This document shows, one piece after another, positions 1 to 8,900 of a DNA stretch of 18,643 nucleotides. How positions within the stretch are numbered: the stretch's first letter is position 1; the number at the start of each line of letters is the position of its first letter. Below the pieces are notes generated by a model. The model was not told the origin of the DNA. It saw only the letters and a program-made list of their open reading frames with translations, and made no database searches. The DNA comes from Thermomucor indicae-seudaticae (Eukaryota > Mucoromycota > Mucoromycetes > Mucorales > Lichtheimiaceae). The position numbers were made by a program, and so were the translations under genes. The stretch covers positions 1-18,643 of the forward strand of contig JSYX01000660.1 of the NCBI GenBank assembly GCA_000787465.1, read 5' to 3'.

Positions 1-44
1 AGAAAATTACTGTATTCATTTTTGTTCATGACTGTCTCTGCTCT
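1..44. repeat. Left copy of a terminal inverted repeat
   Basis: Read 5' to 3', these 44 bases match the reverse complement of the last 44 bases of the window at 40 positions. The outermost 23 are identical and begin AGAAAATTAC. Mismatches fall at positions 24, 27, 32 and 34. Beyond position 44 the two copies diverge. The copies are not identical, so they look like two members of a diverged repeat family (a MITE or the end of a DNA transposon) rather than a duplicated read end. The window stops at the repeat, so a target-site duplication cannot be seen. Confidence 0.7.
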
Positions 45-472
45 AATCGCGTTAATTTCAGCAATACGCGACGCAGTTAAAGTCGATAATAAGCGAGCCG
101 GATCTGGACCGGCTGCATGAGAGCCAGAAATCAATCTAATAATTTCTTCACACCAGCCAATATCGCAAATTCAGACAGCAAAGATGAATCTATTGGTTAT
201 GTTCCAGAATCATAACTGCTTGCAAGTTGGCGGCCACTATTTCTTTCTTGACAAGTAAGCACTTCTGCAATAGAACTGGCCAATGCCGCTGGTACCCATT
301 GTCATGCCGCGTGGGCATGTCACCTCGGTTTCAACTTGGCAAAATTATGCATCTTCTCTGACGCTGTGGCACAAAGCATGGGCCAAATCAAAGCGAAGCG
401 CAGCGCAGCAGGCTTTAATTAATTCAAAGCCAGCAATCACTGCGTCTACTCTTTTCCCTCTTCTTCTACTTT
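45..472. promoter_or_regulatory. Upstream region of importin alpha
   Basis: No convincing gene is present here. The 25 bases before the importin alpha ATG are a CT-rich leader (about 448-472), as seen before several genes in this window. An imperfect palindrome with ATGCC and GGCAT arms lies around 302-318. The left part may still belong to the repeat that starts at position 1, but no coding remnant of a transposase is visible. Confidence 0.4.
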
Positions 473-2348
473 ATGGATCCACTTTTAGATCTGCGCAAGA
501 GTGCATACAAGGCTCGCAGCCATTTCAAACCAGAGGAAGTACGCCGTCGTCGTGAGACCACGCAGGTCGAGATCCGGAAGCAGAAACGGGAACAAAATCT
601 TGCGAAACGACGAAACCTAAGGGCGCCCGTGTCTGCCGCTACCAGTGACGATACGGACGATGAAGTGGAAGCACCTGTATATGATGAACGCGTAGGTTTG
701 ATAAATAAATTAGCTATTTATGTATCTCATATTGATATATGTGTATATAGTTGATGTCAATGCTGCCGGGAATGGTGCAAGGTGTCATGTCAAATAACGT
801 GGAAGCACAATTGGAAGCAACGACACAGTTTCGAAAGCTCTTGTCGCGTGAATTGAATCCGCCCATTGAACAAGTCATTGCCTGCGGCGTTGTTCCGCGA
901 TTTGTAGAGTTCCTTACTTCTGAGCATACGACACTTCAGGTAAAGAAAAAGAGACAGAGGGAGAGAGAGAACCTTCTGTGTGTGGGATATCAACTCTAAT
1001 CATTCTTCTTGCATGTAAAAAGTTTGAGGCAGCTTGGGCACTTACGAATATCGCATCAGGCTCTTCCGAACAAACTCAGGTGGTCATTCATGCAGGCGCA
1101 GTGCCTCATTTTATTCGTCTCCTTAATAGTCCAGTGTCCGATGTGAAGGAACAGGTATAGGTTCAGTTGCCTCTTGTTACAAGACAGTTTATCTGATGGA
1201 TTTATAGGCAGTTTGGGCTCTTGGTAATATCGCAGGCGACAGTCCTCAATGTAGAGACTATGTACTGGACTCTGGCGCGTTACCGGCTTTGGTGAATATT
1301 TTCCACCAGGATCAAAAAGTGTCCATGTTGCGCAATGCTACCTGGACGCTGTCGAATTTCTGCCGTGGAAAGAACCCTCAGCCCAAGTGGGAGCAGGTAA
1401 TATAGAACCGGTAATTGCTCTTTTGATAAATGAATATCTAAATGCTTGTTGGTATAGATCGCTCCAGCATTGGGTGTGTTGGCTCGGTTGATTTATTCTG
1501 CGGATGAAGAGATCTTGGTGGATACATGCTGGGCGATTTCATACCTATCAGACGGAGACAACCAGCGGATTCAGGCAGTGGTTGATGCAGGCGTTTGCAG
1601 CCGCCTTGTGGAGCTACTAGCGCACCCTTCATTGTCAGTCCAGACACCAGCGCTGCGATCTGTGGGCAATATCGTTACTGGTGACGATGCGCAGACCCAG
1701 ACCATTATCAACTGCGGAGCGATCGGTGCCTTGTCGCTGATGCTCGGAAGTCCCAAAGAAACAATTCGGAAAGAAGCGTGCTGGACTATTTCGAACATTA
1801 CGGCCGGCAACACGCAGCAGATCCAGGCGGTTATTGACGGCGGGCTGATTCCTCCGCTGATTCAGATTATGACCTATAGCAGTTTCAAGACAAGAACCGA
1901 AGCGTGCTGGGCGATCTGTAATGCGACTTCAGGCGGGCTCAACAAGCCCGACCAGATACGATACCTTGTACAGCAAGGCTGTATTCGACCGCTATGTGAA
2001 ATTTTGGCATCCAAAGACAACAAGATCACGTTGGTCGCGCTGGATGGACTGGAGAATATCCTCAAGGCTGGTGAAATGGAAAAGGCCAATTCACCTGACG
2101 GAATCAACCCATATGCGTTAGTGATTGATGAGTGTGGCGGTGTGGAACTGATCCATCAGCTACAGACTCATGCAAACGAGGAGATCTACAAGAAGGCATA
2201 CAATATTATTGACAGATACTTTAATGATGACGAAGAAGAAGAACGAGGAGTGGACATGGTGCCGGAAATGATGAACGGTGATGGTCAGTTTTCTTTCCAG
2301 CCAATCGAAGCACCGCAAGGTGGATTTCACTTTGGCTCACAACAGTAA
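473..2348 (+). CDS. SRP1: Importin subunit alpha (karyopherin alpha)
   Basis: This adaptor binds classical nuclear localisation signals and carries cargo through the nuclear pore with importin beta. Five exons (473-691, 751-939, 1023-1154, 1208-1396, 1458-2348) join in phase 0 to give 539 aa, the usual family length. Residues about 8-50 form a strongly basic importin-beta-binding domain. Armadillo repeats follow, with the Trp/Asn NLS-groove signature visible as WALTN (W141, N145), WALGN (W183, N187) and WTLSN (W226, N230), then WAISY, WTISN and WAICN. An acidic stretch (DDEEEE) and a Gly/Phe-rich tail close the protein. The ATG at 473 follows a CT-rich leader and starts directly at the basic domain. 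All four introns are GT-AG, 53-83 nt. The gene converges with NTF2. The family assignment is firm; the symbol follows the yeast orthologue. Confidence 0.97.
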
Positions 2349-2555
2349 TTCCCTTAACCTCTCTCTCCCTCTTTTCCCTTTTCCTTCTCCCCGAATACCA
2401 TCTACTTTATACATAGTATTTTCCTTTGTTCCTCATGAATTCCCTTTCCCCTTTCTTATGGTGGCATCCCGGATATATAAAGAAAAAATTCTGCGTATAC
2501 ATCGCATTCGGCTGGTCATTGTATAATATTATTAGTTCTGGTATATGTTATATAT
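2349..2555. other. Shared 3' region of convergent importin alpha and NTF2
   Basis: These 207 bases separate two converging stop codons. The left part is pyrimidine-rich and the right part AT-rich, as expected for 3' UTRs and polyadenylation signals on both strands. No gene or RNA is recognisable. Confidence 0.6.
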
Positions 2556-3113
2556 CTAACCATAGTTCAACCGGAAGATATCGTTGAACACCCAGTAAGT
2601 GTTGCCCTCGGGAACCAGTTGGAATGTCTGGGTGAATCGTTGTGGGTTGACCTCTTCGTCAACCTATACAAATATATGTTCGTCAATCCTAACATCTTTA
2701 TTTCTGACGAGATTACGTACCAGAAGCTCTCCGGTGACGGTGACGATAATGGTGCCACTGGTAGGGTTACCGGGCTGGGCGTCAATGGTGCTGACGCGAT
2801 GGGCGACCTTTTGGAATGGCAAAGACTATAAACAATTTTAGTTAAGGATTCTTGTAGAAGAGGGAGAGAGAGAACATACCACAAGCTTTTCGACAATGGT
2901 GCCAGCGCCCATGAATTGACTGCCTTCAAAGGTCAGCATGGACTGATCCCGCTGTTTGTTAAAAAAAGGAGTCAGTCATTGATGATAGCTCGTCGTCGAG
3001 ATGGTAGGGCTTACATAAAGGGGAGTCAGTTCCTGTCTGTTTTGATCAAAGGTCTTGTAGTAGTAGTCGACAAAAGCCGACGCGACATTCACAATGGACT
3101 GAAAGTCTGTCAT
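2556..3113 (-). CDS. NTF2: Nuclear transport factor 2
   Basis: NTF2 is a small homodimer that binds Ran-GDP and FG nucleoporins and returns Ran to the nucleus. The gene is broken into four short exons (3113-3015, 2951-2880, 2825-2721, 2663-2556). They join in phase 0 to give 127 aa, close to the usual 125. Diagnostic stretches are an N-terminal helix with [11 protein letters not shown], then [30 protein letters not shown], the strand with [17 protein letters not shown], and the C-terminal [15 protein letters not shown]. These follow the family from end to end. Introns are 54-63 nt and GT-AG. The ATG at 3113 lies at the normal N-terminus (MTDFQSI). The gene is easily missed because no exon exceeds 110 bases. 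Ran-cycle function is inferred from the family. Confidence 0.96.
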
Positions 3114-3715
3114 GGTAAAGAAAGGTGTTAGGCTGCGGAAAAACAAAAATTCGAGAAGCCTAAAATTTTCTCAGGCCGTCTGGGCGCAGAACCACCCAAG
3201 AGGTGGATCTTGTGAGAGAAAGGAAGGCCGTCTTGCTGTAACCACCGTAGACATGGTTAGGGCTGTGCAGCTTAAAGGAGTGTTTCACATGGAAGGCTTA
3301 ATGTGGAAAATGGACTGCGGCGCTCGTGTAGCGGCCCATTGTTCCACATTTTATGCTACGAGGAACAAGTGTCGTTAAGCAAACCAATGATGTTATGAAT
3401 CGTAGATGGAACTAATGATAGGTATACCATTTCAATTTAAGACGCGTATTTGAACCGTCGTAGCTAAAACAAAGAAGAGAATAAAGCGCGGCGCTATTTT
3501 CAAGCAGCAAGTTATTCCATACACACATGGAGAACCACTCACGTAAGCAGCGCATGTAACGATGTCCCCAATTTTTAATGCGTCTGCTGCGCATACGTAC
3601 TGCGGCATATGATATGACGAAAGATCTCCGCATCAGGAACAAGCACAACTCGGTCATTGTCGAACTTACTGGAGACTTGAATGATGATTCATACGGACAA
3701 GTCATAAGACCTAAC

Positions 3716-3739
3716 GGGGGGATGTGGATAGTTCCCCCC
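3716..3739. promoter_or_regulatory. G/C-arm inverted repeat upstream of a TATA box
   Basis: Arms GGGGGGA (3716-3722) and TCCCCCC (3733-3739) enclose a 10-base spacer. The element ends 19 bases before the TATA box at 3759. It could be a binding site for a dimeric or zinc-finger factor of the C4/C5-box type, or simply a chance palindrome. The sequence alone cannot decide. Confidence 0.35.
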
Positions 3740-3758
3740 AATTAATCCGCGCGCGTCA

Positions 3759-3768
3759 TATATAAAAA
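3759..3768 (+). promoter_or_regulatory. TATA box of the Whi5-like gene
   Basis: TATATAAAAA lies 55 bases before the ATG at 3824 and is followed by a CT-rich initiator-like tract. It is the best core promoter in the window and points toward the plus-strand gene. Confidence 0.6.
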
Positions 3769-3823
3769 GGAACTCGTCTCTTTCTCTCTCTCTTTATTCT
3801 TTTCCTCCTTTTCTCTTCCTACA

Positions 3824-4281
3824 ATGGCACCGACATATCCAGAAAGAGATATCGAAGAGGTAACAAGATATCGCAGGTATGTGTATAGGCGTGCTTCTAA
3901 CAATATAGATAGATTATTCGTCATCTCAAGGCACGTCTTGAATTGGCTAATTTTAAACGGCAACATGGCTACGAGAGATACGACCTTTCTACACTGGAAT
4001 CGAGCCTGTTCAGACGTTTTACTAGTAAATATAAACGGGTAACACCATTATCACCACCAGCGCCACATCGATATTACCCGACATCAACCACCGGAGAAGT
4101 CGTGGTCGAGAGAAGACAACCATTCTCACCCGTGCTCATAAGGAGTCCAGAATCAGCACAACGACATACACCACCGCCAAGACCGTTATCGGATGACGAA
4201 TGTACACCACCGCCAAGACGTCCTTCGGATGACGAAGAGGATGCTGCTCACTTGTTGGTCAGGCTTCGTTCTTCATTGTAA
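3824..4281 (+). CDS. Small Whi5/Nrm1-like protein (putative G1/S transcription repressor)
   Basis: Two exons (3824-3859 and 3913-4281) give 134 aa. The 53-nt intron has a GTAACA donor, a TTCTAAC branch point and a TAG acceptor. It is the choice that keeps phase and yields a continuous N-terminal helix. Residues 17-32 read LKARLELANFKRQHGY. This resembles the short GTB motif (Leu-x-x-Arg-Leu-x-x-Ala-x-x-Lys) by which yeast Whi5 and Nrm1 bind SBF/MBF. The rest is Pro/Ser-rich and probably disordered, with six Ser/Thr-Pro pairs (possible CDK sites) and a duplicated 12-residue acidic unit. Family members repress G1/S genes until CDK phosphorylation releases them. That role is inferred from motif recall, not alignment. 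The gene itself is well supported by TATA box, leader and AATAAA (4307-4312); the function is moderate. An alternative intron at 3877 would be only 32 nt. Confidence 0.6.
4168..4239 (+). repeat. 36-bp tandem duplication inside the Whi5-like CDS
   Basis: Two adjacent 36-base units (4168-4203, 4204-4239) encode TPPPRPLSDDEC and TPPPRRPSDDEE. They keep frame and double a Thr-Pro site followed by an acidic Ser-Asp-Asp-Glu cluster. A few base differences show that it is not a very recent slip. Confidence 0.8.
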
Positions 4282-4314
4282 AGTAGTGCTGCTGTATGTA
4301 CATAGTAATAAAAT

Positions 4315-4945
4315 TTAATGATTTGAACCAGTTGATTTCCTGAAGAGTGGGAGCTGCATCACTAATAGATCGCGTACACGACTCCGTATCATGGCCTGAT
4401 CACTGACCACGCTCGTCGCTACGTACGGTGGTTCGACACGTGCCCGCCCCAAGACATGGATCACCGGGTCTTCGTACTTGAACGGTATTCGATGCTAAAA
4501 ACCATATTTCATCAAGCAAAGTCAATCACCCACTATCAAGGTGTGTTATTACCTTTTCCAGTAACTGAATGAACGCGTCTTTTCGCTCTTGTATCCACGT
4601 AGCGTCGACATTACTGCTGCTGTCCAGCACGGCATCCAGATGAGAAAACTCAATTCGATCCTCGTCATGAACTTGAAATTTCCGTCAGCAATAAAGACAA
4701 CTGAAACATAAAGTTGTTTCCTAACCTTGCAGTGACTGGACGGCATGACGCATGATTACTTGAGCATGTGCATTATCGATAAGCACAATGTGTCCGCGTA
4801 AAGGATCTACCGTGTACAGATAGCCCTTCTTCTGCTTCCCTTGGCTGTCCCCCTCAGATAATTGGACAGTGACGAGGCAGCCAAGTTTGTCGACCAGCTC
4901 CTTTAAAGTGAATCCATAATAAGATTCTTCCATAAGGCGAGACAT
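4315..4945 (-). CDS. GEMIN6: Gemin6-like SMN-complex protein
   Basis: Gemin6 pairs with Gemin7 in the SMN complex, which loads Sm rings onto spliceosomal snRNAs. Three exons (4945-4726, 4671-4553, 4494-4315) give 172 aa; human Gemin6 has 167. The N-terminal half is an Sm-like fold with GYLYTVDP, HIVLID and the end motif IMRHAVQSL, aligning by eye with human GWVLTTDP, NIVLVN and IMGHAVQTV. The C-terminal half matches the accessory domain: IQERKDAFIQLLEK, then HRIPF, EPPYV and IRSRVRDLL, against human EERKNSLKKWLEKN, IPI, DPPYG and ILSRVQDLI. Introns are 54 and 58 nt, GT-AG. The first ATG (4945) was chosen; a second in-frame ATG lies at 4933. The stop is 33 bases from the convergent Whi5-like stop, so the 3' ends overlap. 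Confidence 0.88.
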
Positions 4946-5105
4946 CAGGCGGACCCACAAATTTTAACCCGCTCGCTCTGTTTCTGCATTGAAGGCCAAT
5001 CGGATAGTTGAGGGAGGAGCAACCAAATTTCGGTCGCATTCTCTCTCTCATTTTTCTTTTTCTTCTTCTTCTCCTTCTTCTTCTTTTTCCTCCGCCTTTG
5101 TTATA
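4946..5105. promoter_or_regulatory. Divergent promoter of Gemin6 and Yippee
   Basis: Only 160 bases separate the two opposed start codons. The Yippee side is a long CT tract (about 5040-5095) ending 10 bases before its ATG. No clear TATA box is seen, so this looks like a shared TATA-less promoter. Confidence 0.5.
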
Positions 5106-5631
5106 ATGGGATTAAAGTATCGAACTTATCTTGATGGGACTCTTGTGTACGGCTGTAGCAAGTGTAAAACTCATCTGACGACCGGGGACGCTATAATATC
5201 CAAGGTTCGTTCGATGCAGTCGATGACCTTGTCTATCTATATATACGACTTTTTTTTGCTCTAGGACTTTCGTGGTCAACATGGCCAAGCTTATCTATTC
5301 AACTATGTGTAAGCAGCTTTTCCCCGCAGTCTATAAGGTTCCTCGGATCTTTTAACGTATCAGAAACCAGCGTCAATGTCGTTGAAGGGATAACAGAGGA
5401 TCGAGCCATGACGACTGGATTACATACAGTCAAGGATATTTCCTGCGTCAAATGCAATACGGTTTTGGGTTGGACCTATGTCGGCTTTCTCTTTCTCTCT
5501 TTGCTGCGTTTATTGCCAGCCAAGTCTAACTCGATTCTATTCTTATATAGATCAAGGCATACAGCGAGGACAACAAGTACAAGGAAGGCAAATTCATTCT
5601 AGAAAAAAAGTTGCTGATTGATGTCGTATGA
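5106..5631 (+). CDS. Yippee-family zinc-binding protein
   Basis: Yippee/YPEL/Moh1 proteins are very conserved zinc-binding proteins with a cereblon-like fold; a YPEL-type subunit belongs to CTLH/GID ubiquitin-ligase complexes. Four exons (5106-5204, 5265-5308, 5371-5479, 5551-5631) give 110 aa. Two CxxC pairs (C17/C20 in GCSKC, C73/C76 in SCVKC) form the zinc site. Family landmarks include [23 protein letters not shown] and [11 protein letters not shown]. The 5371 acceptor was preferred over a CAG seven bases upstream because it restores the family sequence YVVNV in phase. The last intron has a poor donor (GTCGGC) but a good CTAAC branch point and TATAG acceptor. AATAAA lies at 5641. The family is certain; the fungal role is inferred. 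Confidence 0.95.
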
Positions 5632-5958
5632 AACAATAATAATAAAGAAGAGAAAAAAGGGGAAAGAGGAAGAGGGTGTACTACAACAATGGATTGGATG
5701 CATTGGCATGGGAGGAATTTTGGCTTTCCGACCGAAATGCGCCAAATCTGGGGCAAGTTTCTGCTCTCTTTTTTGAATGCCCTTGCCGCCGACTTTTCGA
5801 CTTGCGAATTGTCGACGACTGTCATTCAAAATGTAACAGGGGAGAGAGAGAGAGAAAAAAAAGCGCCGGTGAAATAAGGGAGCTGATTGAGGAGAGAACC
5901 TTGTAGCCATCTGGTCTATCATTGTACGCGATCGTTCAAGACATCTCGGTTTCGACCC
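5632..5958. promoter_or_regulatory. Yippee 3' end and M16 protease upstream region
   Basis: The left 30 bases hold the Yippee polyadenylation signal (AATAAA at 5641). The rest should be the promoter and 5' UTR of the protease. On the plus strand it is purine-rich (GAGAGA run around 5842-5860), whereas other leaders here are CT-rich in the sense direction. The minus strand contains an open frame from about 5922 to 5599 rich in basic residues, with no recognisable family. It is treated as unproven. Confidence 0.4.
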
Positions 5959-8900
5959 ATGGCAGCGACGAATAATGACTGGGAACTTTCCGGCAATGGC
6001 AAATATTGGACGTTCCAACGACCTTTGGAAAAGTCCGATAATGACGACAGGCATTATAGATTGATCAAGTTGGTCAGCAACGAACTTCAGGTGCTTTTGA
6101 TCCATGACCAGGACACCGACAAGTCCAGTGCTGCTCTCGATGTTCACGTCGGCCACTTGAGTGATCCTGTAAGTCTCTACCCCTTTTTTCTTCTTTTTAC
6201 GCGTGACCTGGTCTGATATGATTATCTAGGATGATTTGCAAGGTCTTGCCCATTTCTGTGAACACCTGCTTTTTATGGGAACAGAGAAATATCGAAAAGA
6301 AAACGATTATAATCAGTACCTTTCAGAACACTCTGGATTCTCAAACGCGTTCACCGGTGTCGAGAACACGAATTATTATTTTGAAGTTGGTCATGAATAT
6401 CTCGAAGGTGCATTGGATCGTTTCGCCCAGTTCTTTATCGCCCCGCTCTTTTCTGCCAGTTGCACCGAACGTGAATTAAAGGCAGTGGATTCTGGTTGGT
6501 TTTATTATGTAAATCAGATCTGTCATGGATACAAATTAATTTTTTTATAGAACACAAAAAGAATAAGCAGCAGGATAGTTGGCGAATGTTCCAGCTAGAA
6601 AAATCACTAAGCAACCCGAAGCACCCCTATTGCCACTTTGGTACCGGTAACCTTGAGACGCTGTACGAAACCCCGAAAAAGAATGGATTGGATATTCGGA
6701 AAGAGCTATTAAAGTTCCATGATACCTATTATTCTGCCAATATCATGAAACTTTGTGTTCTTGGCCGAGGTAATAATAATTCATGCAAAAAATGTCTGAA
6801 GGGTTGTGTGGCTGACGAAATTTGGTTCACTTAGAATCATTGGATCAGTTGACGGAATGGGTTGTTGAAAAGTTTGATCATGTCCGTAATAAAGGTATCG
6901 AACCACCGCGGTTTCCAGATCATCCCTTGACACCCAAGGAGCTTGGTGTATGTCTTGCTATATATAGGCATATCAAGAGGTTTAGTACTCAATGCTGTTA
7001 TACTATTAGAAACAAATCTTTATTAAGCCGGTCAAGGATGTCCGCTCGTTGGAAATGACGTTTCCTTTTCCGGATCAACGTCCATTGTATGCTGTACAGG
7101 TATTAGGTAACCCGCGGGATGGAAGGAAACAAAAAAGTATTAACGCAGAGAGAGAGTCTAGCCTGGACGGTATATTTCGCATCTGATTGGTCATGAAGGC
7201 CATGGGTCCATCTTGTCTCTACTGAAAAAGCATGGCTGGGCCAACTATCTTCAAGTTGGAACGATCCATGGCGGTATTGGTTTTGAGTTTTTGCGGATCA
7301 GCATTGATTTGACAGAAGAGGGCCTGGGTAAGTTCTGAACTACCCCATAAAAAGAAAGGAGAGATACTTACATCATATAGCGCATTATGAGGACGTGGTG
7401 CTCTGCGTATTTCAGTATATAGAGTTAATGAAGAGAACGGGTGTGCAGCGTTCGACGTTTGACGAGGTTCAGTCACTCGCGTCACTTGCGTTTCGGTTCA
7501 AAGAAAAGTATCCGCCTTCTCAATACACGTCGCGTCTGGCCGGCTTCATGCAGCACAACTATCCACCGCAATATGTCTTGAGCGGGCCGAGTCTGATCCG
7601 AGAATTTGATCCAGATATCATTAATCGCAATCTCGAGTATCTGCGTCCGGATAATTTCCGTATCATGGTCGCTAGTCAGCATCCTCCAAACGGCGTCCAG
7701 TTCACTAAGCGTGAAAAATGGTATGGTACAGAATATGAAGTGCTTGATTTCAGCGTAAAGCTCTCCAAGGCAAGTTTATCTTCTCTATCGCAAATCTTTA
7801 TGGAGGGTCTAACACTTTATTATTGGTTAGGCCCTGCAACATTTGGAGTTGAACGATGCATTGCATCTTCCGGGACCCAACGACTTTATTCCTACCAACT
7901 TTGAAACACACAAGACTGAAGTCAAGGTTCCCGCGAAAAGGCCTAATCTTATCAAAAAGAATGAAAAGCTTCGACTGTGGTACAAAAAAGATGACACGTT
8001 TTGGGTGCCAAGAGCCAATGTGTGGATCCTTTTCCGAAGTCCTTTGGCCTACGCTACGCCATCCAATTGTGTAAAGACACGGTATATATCTTTCGGTTTT
8101 ATTCATACTCGCTTGCTTGCTTGCTTGAAAGCTAACATACAATGCAGGCTGTATACAGATCTTTTGAAGGACTCGTTAAACGAGTATGCTTATGATGCAG
8201 AAGTAGCCGGTCTTTGTTATAATATCGAGAATCAGCTGGAAGGCATGCTGGCAAGTAAATGAAATGTCCATATATGCTTGTGCGCGGAGTGCCAACTCAC
8301 CATTACTACTACTCATAGCTTGCAATCGGTGGTTACAACGATAAGCTTTCCGTGCTGCTTGAAAAAGTAGTACAAAGGATGCGCGATCTGACTGTGGACC
8401 CAGAACGGTTCAAACTCTTAAAAGACCAGGTATATATAACACGCAACAAAAGAGAGAGTGAGAGAACAGTTTATTGACTTCTTTATTAGCTTAGAAGATC
8501 ATACAAGAACTTTGCATTAGAACCACCTTATCAGCATGCGCTTTATTACCTATCGTATTTTACACAAGACAAGATGTGGACCAATGCAGAGAAACTGAAA
8601 GAGCTAGAGGACATTGGGCCTAAAGACATTGAAGCGTTTTATCCGACGATCTTGTCGCATTTGCATCTCGAAGCTCTGGTCCACGGCAACGTACTGCAGC
8701 CGGAAGCCGAAAAGATGTTGGACTTGGTTCTGGAGATCCTGAAACCCAAAGAGTTGTTACCGAGCCAGCTGATTGGCCACCGAAGCCTGATGTTACCGCC
8801 CGGGTCGAAATGGGTATACCAGAGGCAGGTCGAGGACCCGCATAATGTGAATTCCGGCATCGAATACCTGATCCAAGTCGGGAACGTGACCCAGACTGGA

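Larger units (their letters stand above)
3114..3823. promoter_or_regulatory. Divergent intergenic region between NTF2 and the Whi5-like gene
   Basis: This is the longest gene-free stretch inside the gene block. Neither strand carries an ORF with recognisable protein character. Visible elements are a perfect ACGCGT (3442-3447, the MluI cell-cycle box sequence), a GC-rich alternating patch CGCGCGC at about 3749-3755, a 7-bp G/C stem-loop (3716-3739), a TATA box (3759-3768) and a CT-rich leader (about 3778-3815) before the ATG at 3824. No tRNA or snRNA fold was recognised. Confidence 0.5.

Noticed and set aside
3412..3741. Minus-strand open frame of about 109 codons in the NTF2/Whi5-like intergenic region
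   Set aside because: It has no recognisable motif and overlaps the TATA box/G-C hairpin region of the opposite gene. Treated as chance.
3877..3908. Alternative 32-nt intron in the Whi5-like gene (GTATGT donor)
   Set aside because: It keeps phase but is far shorter than any other intron here. The 53-nt choice also keeps phase and gives a better helix.
5640..5906. Plus-strand open frames upstream of the protease (starts near 5676 and 5689)
   Set aside because: They run through the polyadenylation and purine-rich leader region, do not join the protease in frame and match no family.
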